This document shows, piece after piece, positions 10,650-23,819 of a stretch of DNA of 64,000 nucleotides; the first letter of the stretch is position 1; each line of letters starts with the position of its first letter. This DNA is from Botryotinia globosa. Lineage: Eukaryota; Ascomycota; Leotiomycetes; Helotiales; Sclerotiniaceae. The translations under genes and the position numbers were made by a program. The notes beneath the pieces were generated by a model. It worked only from the letters and a program-made list of their open reading frames with translations, was not told the origin of the DNA and did not search any database. Location of the stretch: assembly GCA_014898425.1 (NCBI GenBank), contig RCSZ01000012.1, positions 930,001 through 994,000 on the forward strand, in the 5' to 3' direction.

Positions 10650-11616
10650 TTATATTAGGGATATAAAATATTAAATTATGAGGTGATATATATAATAATA
10701 ATATTTCTTTTTATGTTTTAAAATCTAATTTATTATCTTTTTGTTTTTTATATTTATATATAAAAGCAAGAGAACCTAAAGTTTTTATATTATTTAATTT
10801 AGGATCTTTTTTATATAGTTTTTTATAAGGAGAAGTTTTAATAATTCAATTATATATTCTATTTTTAATATATATTATGTTTTGAATTAAATTAGGCTAT
10901 AATTTTATAGATATTAATAATCTTTTTATTAAATATAAATTTAATCTTTTGGTTATTCTATTTTATGAATGAGCGTATGGGCTTATATATTCCATCAAAA
11001 TTCCTTTTGATTTTATAAAAAGCTTTTATTTATTTAATTTAAATTCAAGAGCATTATCAATTCTAATAATTTTTATTTTGATATTAAATTGATTTAATAT
11101 TATATTATAAAATTCTTTTAAAATTTCAAAGGTATTAAATTTATTTTTAATTGAATATACCCATACAAATCTAATAACCCAATCAATGAAAGTAATTATA
11201 TATTTTTCTTTTTTAAATCCGCTTTTTATAGGTCCTAAAATATCAATACTTATTTTATTAAAAAGATTTAAATTTATTTTTGATAAATTTTTATTAATAT
11301 TTTGATACATTTTCCTAAAAGGACAGCTTTCGCATACTTTTAAATCTAATTTTAATTCTTTTTCATTAAATTTAATAATTTTAATAATATATTCTTTATT
11401 TATATATCCGAAGCATTTATACCATAAATCTAAAATATTAAGATTATTATTATTTTTTCTAATATTTAATTCATTAGATTTTTCTTTATTATTCGAATTT
11501 GTATTCGAATTAATATTTGAATCTTTTTCAGAATTTTCTTTTTGATTTATTTCATAGATATTACATTTATTCTTATTATTAATAATATTAATAATTTTTT
11601 CAGAATTATATTTCAT
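10650..11616 (-). pseudogene. Copia integrase fragment
   Basis: The open part (11616-11026) encodes the GAG-pre-integrase domain: LDLWYKCFGYINKEYIIKI corresponds to the LWH.RLGH signature, and VCESCPFRKM is the CxxC metal-binding pair. The integrase core follows with SIDILGPIKSG (first Asp) and RIDNALEFK (second Asp, normally TDNGGEF). Downstream, past a stop, SPYAHS and KKLYKKDPKLNNIKTLGSLAF still resemble the copia C-terminal region. The His of the HHCC motif is changed to Tyr, as expected for C-to-T decay. Non-functional. Confidence 0.88.
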
Positions 11617-11711
11617 TAATAATAATGATTTATATTACAATTTAAATAGAAAGCATTTTTAATTCATTTTGCTATAACTTTTATATTTAATATTTTATAA
11701 TTAAAATGAAA

Positions 11712-12310
<599 letters not shown>

Positions 12311-12449
12311 CCAAAAAGCTCTATATAACTAATCCAGCCTCTTTTTACAGTTAATTTAATGCTTATTAGAATTGACTTTAGACTAGAAATAAATTTTACA
12401 TTTTTTATTAATAATGATTTATTATTAATAATTAATAGAATATCTTCCT

Positions 12450-12600
12450 ATCCATAAATTGAAACAGTTTCACTATTAACTATAATAACGAATTTAAATA
12501 AATTATATATTTTATAATTTATTAACCAATTTTTATTAAAACGATAATACTCTGTTGCTCCTGAATCTAAAATAATATTACTATTTTTAATATTATCTTA
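12450..12600 (-). pseudogene. Copia aspartic protease fragment
   Basis: Minus-strand reading gives IILDSGATEYYRF followed by an IVNSETVSIYG stretch. DSGAT is the copia protease active-site motif. A stop follows and the frame then runs into composite repeat B. Confidence 0.8.
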
Positions 12601-12604
12601 TTGA

Positions 12605-12800
12605 TAATCTTTAATATTAATATTTTTATTAATATTTTTATTAATATTAATATTTTTATTAATATTAATATTTTTATTAATATTTTTATTAATATTTTTC
12701 TTAAATCTATTAATATTTTTATTAATATTTTTATTAATATTAATATTTTTATTAATGCTTTTATTAATTTTATTATTAATTTTATTAATATTATATTTTT
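12605..12800. repeat. (TTAATATTTTTA) minisatellite within copia remnant
   Basis: Imperfect units of TTAATATT and TTTTTATTAATA between gag and protease. On the minus strand it reads as Asn/Ile/Lys repeats (NINKNINKN), an expansion in a linker of the polyprotein. Confidence 0.9.
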
Positions 12801-12935
12801 TATTATTATTTAATAATAATATCATAATAATTGATTCATTTTCAAAAAAGCTAACAACATCTAATATATCATAATTCAATGAATTATTATTATTATTATA
12901 ATTTATATCATAATTTTCATTTAATCCATCGAATT

Positions 12936-13895
12936 TTAGAACAGATTTCTTAGGCTTTTGATTATTATAATCCTTTTTATTATTATTTTTTTATTATTTT
13001 TTATCTTTTTATTGAATGGCTTCTTGAATTTATTCTTTTTAATCAATTTTCTATTAATAGTTTTATTAATTTTGTATTGATTATTTTTATTATTATTCTT
13101 AAAATAATTTTTATTAAATAATTCAGAATACTTTTTAAAACATTTGCTTTCTAAATGACCTTTTTTATTACAAAAAATACAATTAGAAATAATATTTAAA
13201 GATTTTATAACTTTATTTATATTTTTAATTTCTAAAAAGTCTTTCATTCTAACCTCTTCAAAACTTAATTCAAAATATAGCTTATTTAGATCAATTTTAA
13301 GGTTTTCTTTTAATAATTCTTTTAATAACTCTTCAATTTTTCTTGATTTAAAAGAATCGAAATAATTATTTAAACCCTTAAATATAATCTAAATTAATAA
13401 TTAATCTTGAAAATCAATTTTAATTGACTTTAAATAACAATTAACGGATTCAATATAACTTGTATATTCATCAATACTATTAAAATCATTATAATTTGAA
13501 TTAATGATTTTATCAAAATATCAACCTATTAAATCTAAAAAAACCTCTCCAAATATATTATTAATTATATTCCAAAGCTCTATAACAGATTTAATATTTT
13601 TAAATCTTTCATTTAAATCAATATTTATTATTAATCTAATAACTACTAATGCTTTATTACAACATTGATTATATTCTTTCAATTTATCATTATATTTTAT
13701 TTAAATTTCTATAGATTTAAAATCTATAGAATTCCTTTTTAAATATATTGATATTTGAAGTTTTTCTTCAGAATTATTAATAATATATAACATATAATTA
13801 TTAACTTCTAAATATAAACTAACTTTTTGAATCCATTCTATATAATTAAAACATCCCGCTAATAATTCACTATTAAAACATACCCCTATATTCAT
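12936..13895 (-). pseudogene. Copia gag fragment with zinc knuckle
   Basis: The N-terminal piece (13895-13701) contains LAGCFNYIEWIQKVSLYLE, like the copia gag start (L.G..NY..W...). The C-terminal piece (13247-12936) holds CIFCNKKGHLESKC, an intact CCHC zinc knuckle (C-x2-C-x4-H-x4-C). Stops lie between the two pieces. Confidence 0.85.
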
Positions 13896-15585
13896 TTTTA
13901 ATATATATCTTTATAATAAAACTATTTATTTAAAAATATATTCAAAAATATAAATAAATTAATAATATAATATACTTATATTCTATTTATTAATTTATTT
14001 AATAAAATAGCTTTGAAACAAATCTCCAAACATTTTTTAATAATATAGTTTTAAAACTAATATTATAAATATTAAATTATTCTTTTTTATTTATAAATAA
14101 TTTAATTTTAATACTTTTTATATTAGATTTTTCCCAATGATCTTGCTTTTTATTGAAAATTCGAATTTTATCTCCCCAATAATCTTTTTAGTTCCCAGTG
14201 ATCTTATTAGTTCCCAATGATCTTGATTTTTTATTAATATTTCGAATTTTATTTCCCCAGTGATATTATGTTTGATTCGATTTATTCGAATTATATTATT
14301 TTTAAATTAGATTTTGATATATTTTTGTATTTTTTAGAATAAAATATATTATATCTTATTTTTATTAATTTTTTATCAATTTAAAACTTTTTATTTTACT
14401 AATAAAAATACTTTTTTAAAAATATTTTTATAATATCACTAATAAACTAGCTTTAGATTTTTAATTTTTAAAGTTTTTATACAGGGTTTTATTGCTTTTT
14501 ATAATCGATATATAATATTTTCAATATTTTCAACTAATAATACAACTATTTGCCCTCGTCGAATAATTGAATTGTTACCTAACTTGAAATAAACCTTTTC
14601 AAAATACACTTTCCAATCCCTATACTCTATTAATTATCAAAAAAAAATCCAGATTTTCGAATTACTTTTTTTCAAATATATTTTGATCGAAATTTAATTT
14701 GAGATACATATTTAGAATACCTCGAAACTTAAAACAATGAATTTCATACTCTGTTTCGAAATAAAATTGAAATTCTACAAAAATTTCACAGTTTTTTGAT
14801 TTATTTAAAAAGGGTTCTAAAAATATTTTGTATATAATGATTATATCATAGACTTCTATAAATTTATAGTATTTTAGAATACTAAAAAGTCAATTTTCTT
14901 TTATCAATCTTTTATATATTCAACGAAATATATTAAAGAATCGAATTTTAAAACTTTATAAAACTCTAATTCGATTTTTATTCAATCTTGAAAGTTTTGA
15001 TCACATTTTTCTTGCTTTTCTAACTCTTCAAAACAAAAATTATACCAGAATATATATATTCCTTCTACTTCAATAAAAATTTGAAAGGAATCAAATAAAT
15101 TAAATGAATTAAATGAATTAAACGAATTAAATAATTCAAAAATATTTCCTTCGTAATTTATATATATATCGAATCTATAAAATAAATAATAAAAAAAGTC
15201 GAAATCTTTTTCTTTTTCGAAATCTTCAATTAATAGCCTATAAAATCGATAAATGATTCCTTTTTCATAATATTTATAAATAAAATAGATAAGATTTTAA
15301 TAGTTTTCTCTTATTTCTTCATCAATTTCAAAAGTTATTTGAAAAGTACTAAAGATTTCATTATTCAAAATAAGATTCTGAAATTCCTCTATACTATTTT
15401 TGAATATAAAATATTCGAATACTAACATACTCTTCATATAAATAAAAATATTAAATAAAAAAACCAGGGGCCTGCGAGCCCCCGGACCCCTTGCTTTTTG
15501 AGAAAGTATTATATAATTATATTTATTATTATAAAAATCTAAAAAAGAAATTTTATTGAAAGCTTGCAGGCGAAGTCGGTTTACC
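13896..15585. other. AT-rich non-coding sequence
   Basis: Probably the decayed upstream part of the copia element and other old repeats, without detectable LTR ends. Direct near-repeats containing CCCAATGATCTT or CCCAGTGATCTT occur at about 14140-14255. A short GC-rich patch at 15468-15495 (GGGGCCTGCGAGCCCCCGG) stands out. No gene. Confidence 0.5.
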
Positions 15586-15742
15586 TCTTTTATTTTTTAT
15601 TTTTTATTTTTTATTTTTTATTTTTTATTTTTTATTTTTTATTTTTTATTTTTTATTTTTTATTTTTTATTTTTTATTTTTTATTTTTTATTTTTTATTT
15701 TTTATTTTTTATTTTTTATTTTTTATTTTTTATTTTTTATTT

Positions 15743-15779
<37 letters not shown>

Positions 15780-15861
15780 ATTTTTTATTTTTTATTTTTT
15801 ATTTTTTATTTTTTATTTTTTATTTTTTATTTTTTATTTTTTATTTTTTATTTTTTATTTT
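15586..15861. repeat. (ATTTTTT)n, 7-bp minisatellite
   Basis: About 39 copies of a heptanucleotide, nearly perfect, with one 6-bp unit near 15762. The open frames across it are repeat artefacts. Confidence 0.97.
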
Positions 15862-17254
15862 AGTGTATCACTTTACTTCGAATCATCAACTATATCACTG
15901 AATTACGAAAGCTATAGTATTAAAATAATTTTTATTAATTTTAGATTTATTATATTCAATATAACCTTTTTTTAATTGATTATATAAGCTCTAATTATAT
16001 TTATATTAATTAAATTTCAATCTTTTAGAAAACCCTTAGTTTTGAAGCTAGTAATATAAAAAATATATCATTTGAAAGCTTTTAGCTTTTTATATATGGT
16101 TATCACTTTTCTTTTTTTTTTATTCAATTTATATTAGTTTGAATAAGCTAATTTAAATGATTTTGTTGAAAAAGTAAGGAATTGCGCTATGGCTATAATG
16201 CCAAGAAAGTCGAGCCAATCAGATCGCTTGAATTGAACCAATCAAATCGCTTGAATCGGGTCTCACTAAGCGAGGTTCTCTTTTTTCGTGTCTATACACA
16301 CCTTCGGCTCTCGCGGGCGACAAGAATATTAAGGAGGTAAACCTCCAATAAAAAGAATTGATTTTTAAATAGTAGATTTGAATAAAATAGCTGTTTTTTG
16401 AAATATTTTTGAATTTTTGAATATTTTATATTGAAAAATATAATTTTTTGACTCAGAATAAATAACTTAATCTTGAATTTTATTTAAGATTAAAATTATA
16501 ATTGAATAAATAATAATAAATTATATAGTTTTTAATTATACCAAGCTTATAACCTGTTGTTGGTTATTCACTTAATGTGGGATAAGTTAAGCCGAATTGG
16601 GAATAGTATTAAAATAATATTATATTGAAAACTTAAACTAATAAAATAGATAGAATTTATTATTGAATTATATTATATTATACTATATATTCATATATAT
16701 ATATAAAAATAAATACTAGAAAAAGATTTGAATATAAGGATCCAAACCACTTATTTATACTTTTTCCTATCCCCTGTATATAGGTGGTATAAGTTTATAA
16801 TATATAGGTAGTGTACTTGAAAATCTGATTTTGCAATCGATTTTATCAATTTTTTTTATTGATTTACAATCAATTTTTATATAAAAAAAAAAAGAAAAAT
16901 CATATTACACAAGATTACGTCTATCATTCCACATTCGGATTAGCTCCTACATCATATTTCAAATTTTTCAAAATAATGAATTATTATTTTGAATAAAAAA
17001 CTAATAAAGGATTTCCTTTTTAATAAAGAACTCTTTATTTTATTTTTATAATAATATTCTTTTTTATATAAAGAGAATAAAGAATAAAAGAAATTTTTCT
17101 TATATTATTGAATTTTTATTATTTTATTATAATGATAGAATTTTATTATTATAATTAGTTCCCTTAATATTATAATAATATTAAGTGATTTAATTAATAT
17201 TTATTAAAAACAACAAACTGAATTATTATTAATTCGAGAAGGATATAGAAGATA
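15862..17254. other. AT-rich spacer with one GC-richer patch
   Basis: No gene. A patch at about 16180-16350 keeps near-normal composition and contains two near-direct repeats (CCAATCAGATCGCTTGAAT and CCAATCAAATCGCTTGAAT) and the perfect palindrome GGAGGTAAACCTCC broken by the central AA. It may be a remnant of an element. Confidence 0.45.
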
Positions 17255-17629
17255 TAATAGTCGGCTCTTATAAGCGGCCTTCTAGTTCCTAGTCGGGGAA
17301 AGCGGTTGTCCCCGGAAAGCGGTTGTCCCCAAAAAACTTCGAAAATACTATAATAATTGAATTATATCAACTATAATCTTTATAAATTATATAATTATTG
17401 GTAAAATATTGATTCTTATTATTTATTTATTTTATTTATTATAATAAATAAAGTTAAAGTTAAATGTAATAGATAATATTATTGAATTTAATAAGATTAT
17501 AACAATTCAATAATATCAAATCCATTTTTTTTTTTTTCAGAATTGAATAAAATATATACCAAGATTTTTTGGGGACAACCGCTTTCCCCGACTAGGAACT
17601 AGGAGGCCGCTTATAAGAGCCGACTATTA
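17255..17629. mobile_element. MITE with long GC-rich terminal inverted repeats, 375 bp
   Basis: The left arm (17255-17313, starting TAATAGTCGGCTCTTATAAG) and right arm (17571-17629) are reverse complements over about 57 bp with a single mismatch. A 17-bp piece of the arm (GGAAAGCGGTTGTCCCC) is duplicated just inside the left arm. The centre is AT-rich and non-coding. The outer TA/TA could be the target duplication of a Tc1/mariner-like element. The near-perfect arms suggest it is younger than its surroundings. Confidence 0.85.
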
Positions 17630-18020
17630 GTACTCATATATTTATAGATTCAATATATCTAATTATATTCTATCTAAAAAGTTAGTTAAATAGGAAAGTA
17701 ATAGATTTTATATGAATACTATTAAAAAACTAATCTCTTTTATATTTACTTAATCTCTTTAATATAATTACCTTTATATTGAAATTATTTCTTTGAAATG
17801 AATTCCTTTTATTTACATACTTAGAACTCTCTTCTATAGCTTTAATATAATAATCTTTTACTATAAAATCAACCTTTTTTAATTTCTTTTTATTTATTTC
17901 ATTATTTTAATATCAATTTTATTTATATTAATTAAATCAATAAAAGTTTAATATAACTTTCTATCGGGACAGGGATCATGTGACCATACTAGCGCTTGCG
18001 CTAATGCCTCGACACTATAA
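17630..18020. other. AT-rich spacer
   Basis: No gene. A short patch at 17960-18012 of normal composition holds the palindrome TAGCGCTTGCGCTA at about 17990. Confidence 0.45.
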
Positions 18021-18339
18021 TATAGACATATCATAGTTCTAGTTTTTAGAATTTCAAGTAATATTATATTATCTTTATTATTCTTATAGTAATATCAATA
18101 TTAATTAGTAATGTTACAAATTAGAAGTCTAACACCTTATTTCAAAAGTAATATAATTTTAAACTGAAATTAATATTTCTTTAAAGAAATATAAGTTTTT
18201 ATATCAAAGTAATATAATTTGATATCTATTCTTATTATTGGTATTACTATAGGGATGGTGGAGACAATATAGTACTATGATTCATACTATTGTAATATTA
18301 CTTGAGATTCTTAAAAGCTAGAGTTATAATATATCTATA
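18021..18339. mobile_element. Inverted-repeat element, about 320 bp
   Basis: The left arm (about 18021-18066, from TATAGACATATCATAGTTCT) pairs with the right arm (about 18291-18339) over about 46 bp at roughly 80 percent identity. The interior is AT-rich. It ends exactly where composite repeat copy C begins, so it may be part of that composite or a separate old MITE. Confidence 0.55.
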
Positions 18340-19545
<1,206 letters not shown>

Positions 19546-20372
19546 ATAATAATATTTAATTTAGATTAAGATTTTGATATTCGTTGTATAGAGTATTTGC
19601 GAAAAGAGTGCATTTCTCCGTAACTGGTCCCGTGATGGTGATAGACACACTCAAGTCGAATACCCTTTCCAAATCAGTTATTGAGTAAGCGATCAGTACT
19701 TCCAAGGTTCTCTTCGAAAGTAGAAGGGAGTTGTTCAATATCTTATCATTGATATAAAGTTTAAGTTTTATCAGGTTCGGATGACATTCGTTATCAAGAT
19801 TGCATATCTAGACAGAAGTGTTTATTTTTCTGAAAATTCCTTGATTTTGGTGATTTATTACTGTGCATGCAATCCCACCCGCACCGAGCATAGATAGCTA
19901 CATATTACCTCCTAACAAGGTATTCTTTTGTAAAATGATTGAGTTCATGCATGCTCGAGGCAAACTAGCTTAAAAGCACGCTTACATTTTGTTACATTTT
20001 GGGACCTTCGAAGTATCTTACAATGCGACTGAATCAAGCCGTTGACATGAGACGATATAGTTGACAAGAAAAAAAGGGGGAAGTTTTGGTTGTCCACCAG
20101 GTCCAAATATAGCATGTCGTAAGCAGCACGTGACACATCCAATGTAAAGGGCTCCGCATCTGGTATCATACCTACCTAGGTAGTCAATTGCAGGATCGTT
20201 CTATGGTCCGCGTACCTCAAACTCCTCGTCATCCGCCCATATCAGTAGGTCGACAACACACAGTCTTCTTTCAACATCATCAACCAACATCGTATTAAAT
20301 CACAAACTTGTACTACGAATTGAAAGGGAGCTACAGACGCCCAAGTCTCTTCTGTTTCATTTTTCTTATCAT
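19546..20372. other. Right edge of AT-rich island and promoter of the transporter gene
   Basis: Composition returns to normal at about 19560. A minus-strand frame at 19738-19556 (MNNSLLLSKRTLEVLIAYSI) runs into the AT-rich DNA and could be a remnant of a gene cut by the island, but nothing confirms it. A CCTACCTAGGTAG palindrome lies at about 20170-20183, some 200 bp before the transporter start. Confidence 0.45.
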
Positions 20373-22879
20373 ATGAATGTCCATCTCACCGTGCGGGATC
20401 CACAATTAAACAACCACGGCCATTCAGGGTCTCGGTGTTAGTGACGTGCCATCTCATCCACTTCGTGAATAACTCCCTACCCCGACTTTTCCCCACCAAT
20501 CCAACTCCGCGCGATTTGGGCTGCTGCTACAGCTCAATTACCTTCAACATTCCTTCTCCAAAATCATCTCGTCGTCCCGCTAACATACCATTACGAACAT
20601 TGTCCTCAGCAAGTCGATTGAATCCTAACCAAGGACTGCTGGGCTCGGACGAGAAACAGGGTCGGCGGTCTTCCCTTTCGCGCTCAACGTCACCTGGTTC
20701 CGAATTCTCGTGGAGTGACACAGGCGATCTTGCAGAGCAACTCGCAGACGAGGAAGACCCGTTGCAAATTCGATTACGAGCATCCCTTGACGAAGAGGTT
20801 TTTGGCGGCTCTTCCAAGAGAAAGACAAGAAAACGAGTTCGATATAACGACGAGGCTACCGATAAACAAGAAAAACATTATCATCCTGGACTTGTTAAAG
20901 AGGATATCGAAATACCAGATCCTGGTCCTCGAAGAATAAGTCGAGCTGAGCATATTCTAGCCGCAATCATGTCGGGAGGTGAGAGGCAGATGCACGGCCT
21001 GACAGGCCGGCCATTAGTGTAAGGACTTTGATCGACATGCTCTATACACTGAACTGACGACGAGGCAGGTATTTTACTAGTATTTTTGTATCATTAGGTG
21101 TGTTCCTTTTTGGATATGATCAGGGAGTTATGTCTGGAATTATTACGTATGTATTACTGTGACTACGTGGATTTACAGTTCCTGGCTAATCGCCTTGTAG
21201 CGGTCCTTACTTCAAGGACTATTTCAATCAGCCCTCTCGAGCGGAAGTCGGTACCATGGTTGCTATTTTGGAAATCGGCGCATTTGTTTCATCGCTTGTC
21301 GTCGGGAAGGTCGGTGATATAATTGGTCGAAGAAAGACAATCTTATATGGCTCCTGCATCTTCTTCGTTGGAGGCGCACTTCAAACATTAGCCACTGGCA
21401 TGCCTATGATGATGCTTGGTCGTATAATTGCAGGTGTGGGTGTCGGTATGCTGTCCACGATTGTTCCCATATATCAATCCGAGATATCACCCCCACACAA
21501 CCGCGGAAAACTTGCTTGTATTGAATTCTCGGGCAACATCACAGGATATGCAACCTCTGTATGGGTGGATTATTTCTGCAGTTTCATTAAGGGAAATATG
21601 TCATGGAGAATACCTCTACTGATGCAATGTGTTATGGGTGCGCTTTTGGGTGTTGGAAGTTTGATCATTGTGGAGTCACCTAGGTATGTATTGTTCGCTA
21701 CATGAAACTTACTTTTGACTAATGATCATATTAGATGGCTCTTGGATAACGACCATGATGAGGAAGGTATGGTCGTTATTGCCAATTTATATGGTGGTGG
21801 TGACATTCATGATCAAAAGGCACGAGAAGAATATCGAGAAATTAAGATGAACGTTCTACTGGCTCGACAGGAGGGCGAGAAATCTTACAAGGATATGTTT
21901 CGACGGTATCGTACTCGTGTCTTCATTGCCATGTCAGCACAGGCTTTCGCTCAACTTAATGGCATTAACGTTATTTCATATTATGCGCCGCTTGTCTTCG
22001 AATCTGCAGGTTGGCGTGGTCGCCAAGCAATTTTAATGACGGGAATCAACGCCATCACGTACTTTCTGTGTACCATACCACCCTGGTATCTTGTAGACCG
22101 CTGGGGCCGACGCTTCATTCTTCTTAGTGGTGCAATAGCTATGGTTATATCGCTATCCTGCATCTCTTACTTTTTATTCTTGGACATAAAGGCTACGCCG
22201 ACTCTGGTTGTTCTATTTGTCATGATATACAATGGCGCTTTTGGATTCAGTTGGGGACCAATTCCATGGCTTTATCCACCCGAGATTCTTCCCCTCAGCA
22301 TTCGGTCCAAAGGTGCCAGTTTGTCTACCGCCACTAATTGGGCCTTTAATTGGCTCGTAGGAGAAATGACGCCTATTCTACAAGAATTGATCACATGGCG
22401 TTTGTACTTGGTTCATGCGTTTTTCTGCGCAACCAGTTTTGTCGTTGGTAAGATTAGTGCCATTTCCTATCCAGTCAGAAATCTAACAACTTTCAGTGTA
22501 TTTCATCTATCCCGAGACGGCTGGTGTACGATTGGAAGATATGGACATGATATTTGGCGATGCGACCACAGCAATGCCCACACCCGCTACCAGAGCCGAG
22601 AGTGGCTCGTTGATGGGCATCAGTTCACCCGTTCCTTCTGTTGACCTGAGACGTGGTTATGGAGGTCCAAATGGTATTGGGCCTTCAAGTGCCATTCCAG
22701 GTCTCGATATCGACCCGCCCAACGTTTCTATCGTCAATGGAAAGCCTCAATATGGAGCAGATGAAGAGTCTGGAGAAGGTGTTGGGGGGTGGATATCACG
22801 TATGGTGAACAGAAACAAAGGCGAAGGAGACAGCATCAAAAGTGGGAAATATAAGCCATTAGATCAAGACGAGGAGTAA
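20373..22879 (+). CDS. MFS sugar-transporter-family protein with long cytosolic N- and C-terminal tails
   Basis: Major facilitator of the sugar porter family, expected in the plasma membrane. Six exons: 20373-20434, 20533-21018, 21069-21146, 21201-21683, 21735-22447 and 22497-22879, giving about 734 residues with consistent phases. Family marks: GVFLFGYDQGVMSGI (helix 1), GRRKTILYG and DRWGRRF (the two GRR loops), GRIIAGVGVGMLSTIVP, QAFAQLNGINVISYYAP (helix 7 QQ..G.N motif, here AQLNG), and PETAGVRLEDMD where hexose carriers have PETKG. The core resembles other sugar porters but the substrate cannot be read from sequence. It has a Ser/Arg-rich, then acidic N-terminal tail of about 205 residues (SPGSEFSWSDTGDLAEQLAD) and a C-terminal tail of about 110, so a sensing role is possible. 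The first exon is the weakest call; the 20435-20968 stretch has no in-frame ATG, so an upstream exon is needed unless translation starts at 20969. Confidence 0.85.
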
Positions 22880-23819
22880 GCGGCTGTACTCGCAGGATAT
22901 ACGATATTAGATTGGAACTAGCAACAGGCGGGCGTACATGGACGCTCGAAGGAGAGAGTGTAATACCAGTGCAATCTAGAGCACATATAGAATGTGAATT
23001 AATGGGAATTTGTAGATTATTTCTAGTGGCCAGACATTTCTCAATTTATAAGGGTCCCGAAACCTAACGCTCAAATCTTTCCAATATCAATGATATGTGC
23101 TTTGAATTTGTCAAGGTCTGAGAACTCTCTAATAATGGTAGCTAGCCTAGCTACTGTAATTAGCCCCATGTTATAATTTCATCTGACGTTGACAGGCTGT
23201 GACTCAAAAAACGTGCGTATTTTTGTTTAAATTGTGCCTTTGTGAAGCTCCAGACATAGCTTGATATATTAATATATGTACCTCGAATAAGTAATAGGTG
23301 GTAATTTGATATATCATAAAGTAGACTCTCGTGAAAAGAAAAGTGCAATAAATACCCAGGTAGAATGTACTTTCATCTACTTCCTTCAGCCTCGTCAGCA
23401 GAGAAGGACAGATTTCGGGTATATGTGGTAGTGGTGCACTAAATTTAGATACCCCAATTGAATTCAAGCAAGGTAGATTTAGTATAATCTTTTAGAGCTC
23501 GACTCCTTTTTACAAACTTTCACAAGGGATTACATCTTGACATACTTCCTCTTCTTCTTCCTCTTCTTCTGCAAATCTTCTCTTAGAATTGTGGAGAGAT
23601 GCAAACCTTTGTTAATTAGTTTACTCTTCTTCAATTCTCCGACATTCTCCAGCAGTTTTTGAAGTTGCGACTCTCGACATTTGATAGCCGCAACCTTAAA
23701 CTTGGGCCACGAACTTTATACTGCCACTGCAAATCATATCACAATTGAGAGTTACCTTGGGAAATACATTATAGGGAGGGAGGAAGCTTCTTTCTCGAAA
23801 ACCCTCGCAGATATTCTAG
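22880..23819. other. Intergenic between transporter and PMT genes
   Basis: 3' region of the transporter followed by the promoter and 5' leader of the mannosyltransferase. CT-rich stretch CCTCTTCTTCTTCCTCTTC at about 23548. No supported ORF or RNA gene. Confidence 0.55.

Noticed and set aside
12601..12813. Plus-strand Ile/Asn/Phe-rich ORF
   Set aside because: Antisense of a minisatellite in the decayed copia element.
15556..15975. 139-residue ORF of repeated FYFLFFI
   Set aside because: Translation of the ATTTTTT minisatellite.
20241..23160. Possible secondary-metabolite or tyrosine-pathway cluster across the window
   Set aside because: Genes from 20 to 63 kb have unrelated functions and mixed strands; no core biosynthetic enzyme is present.
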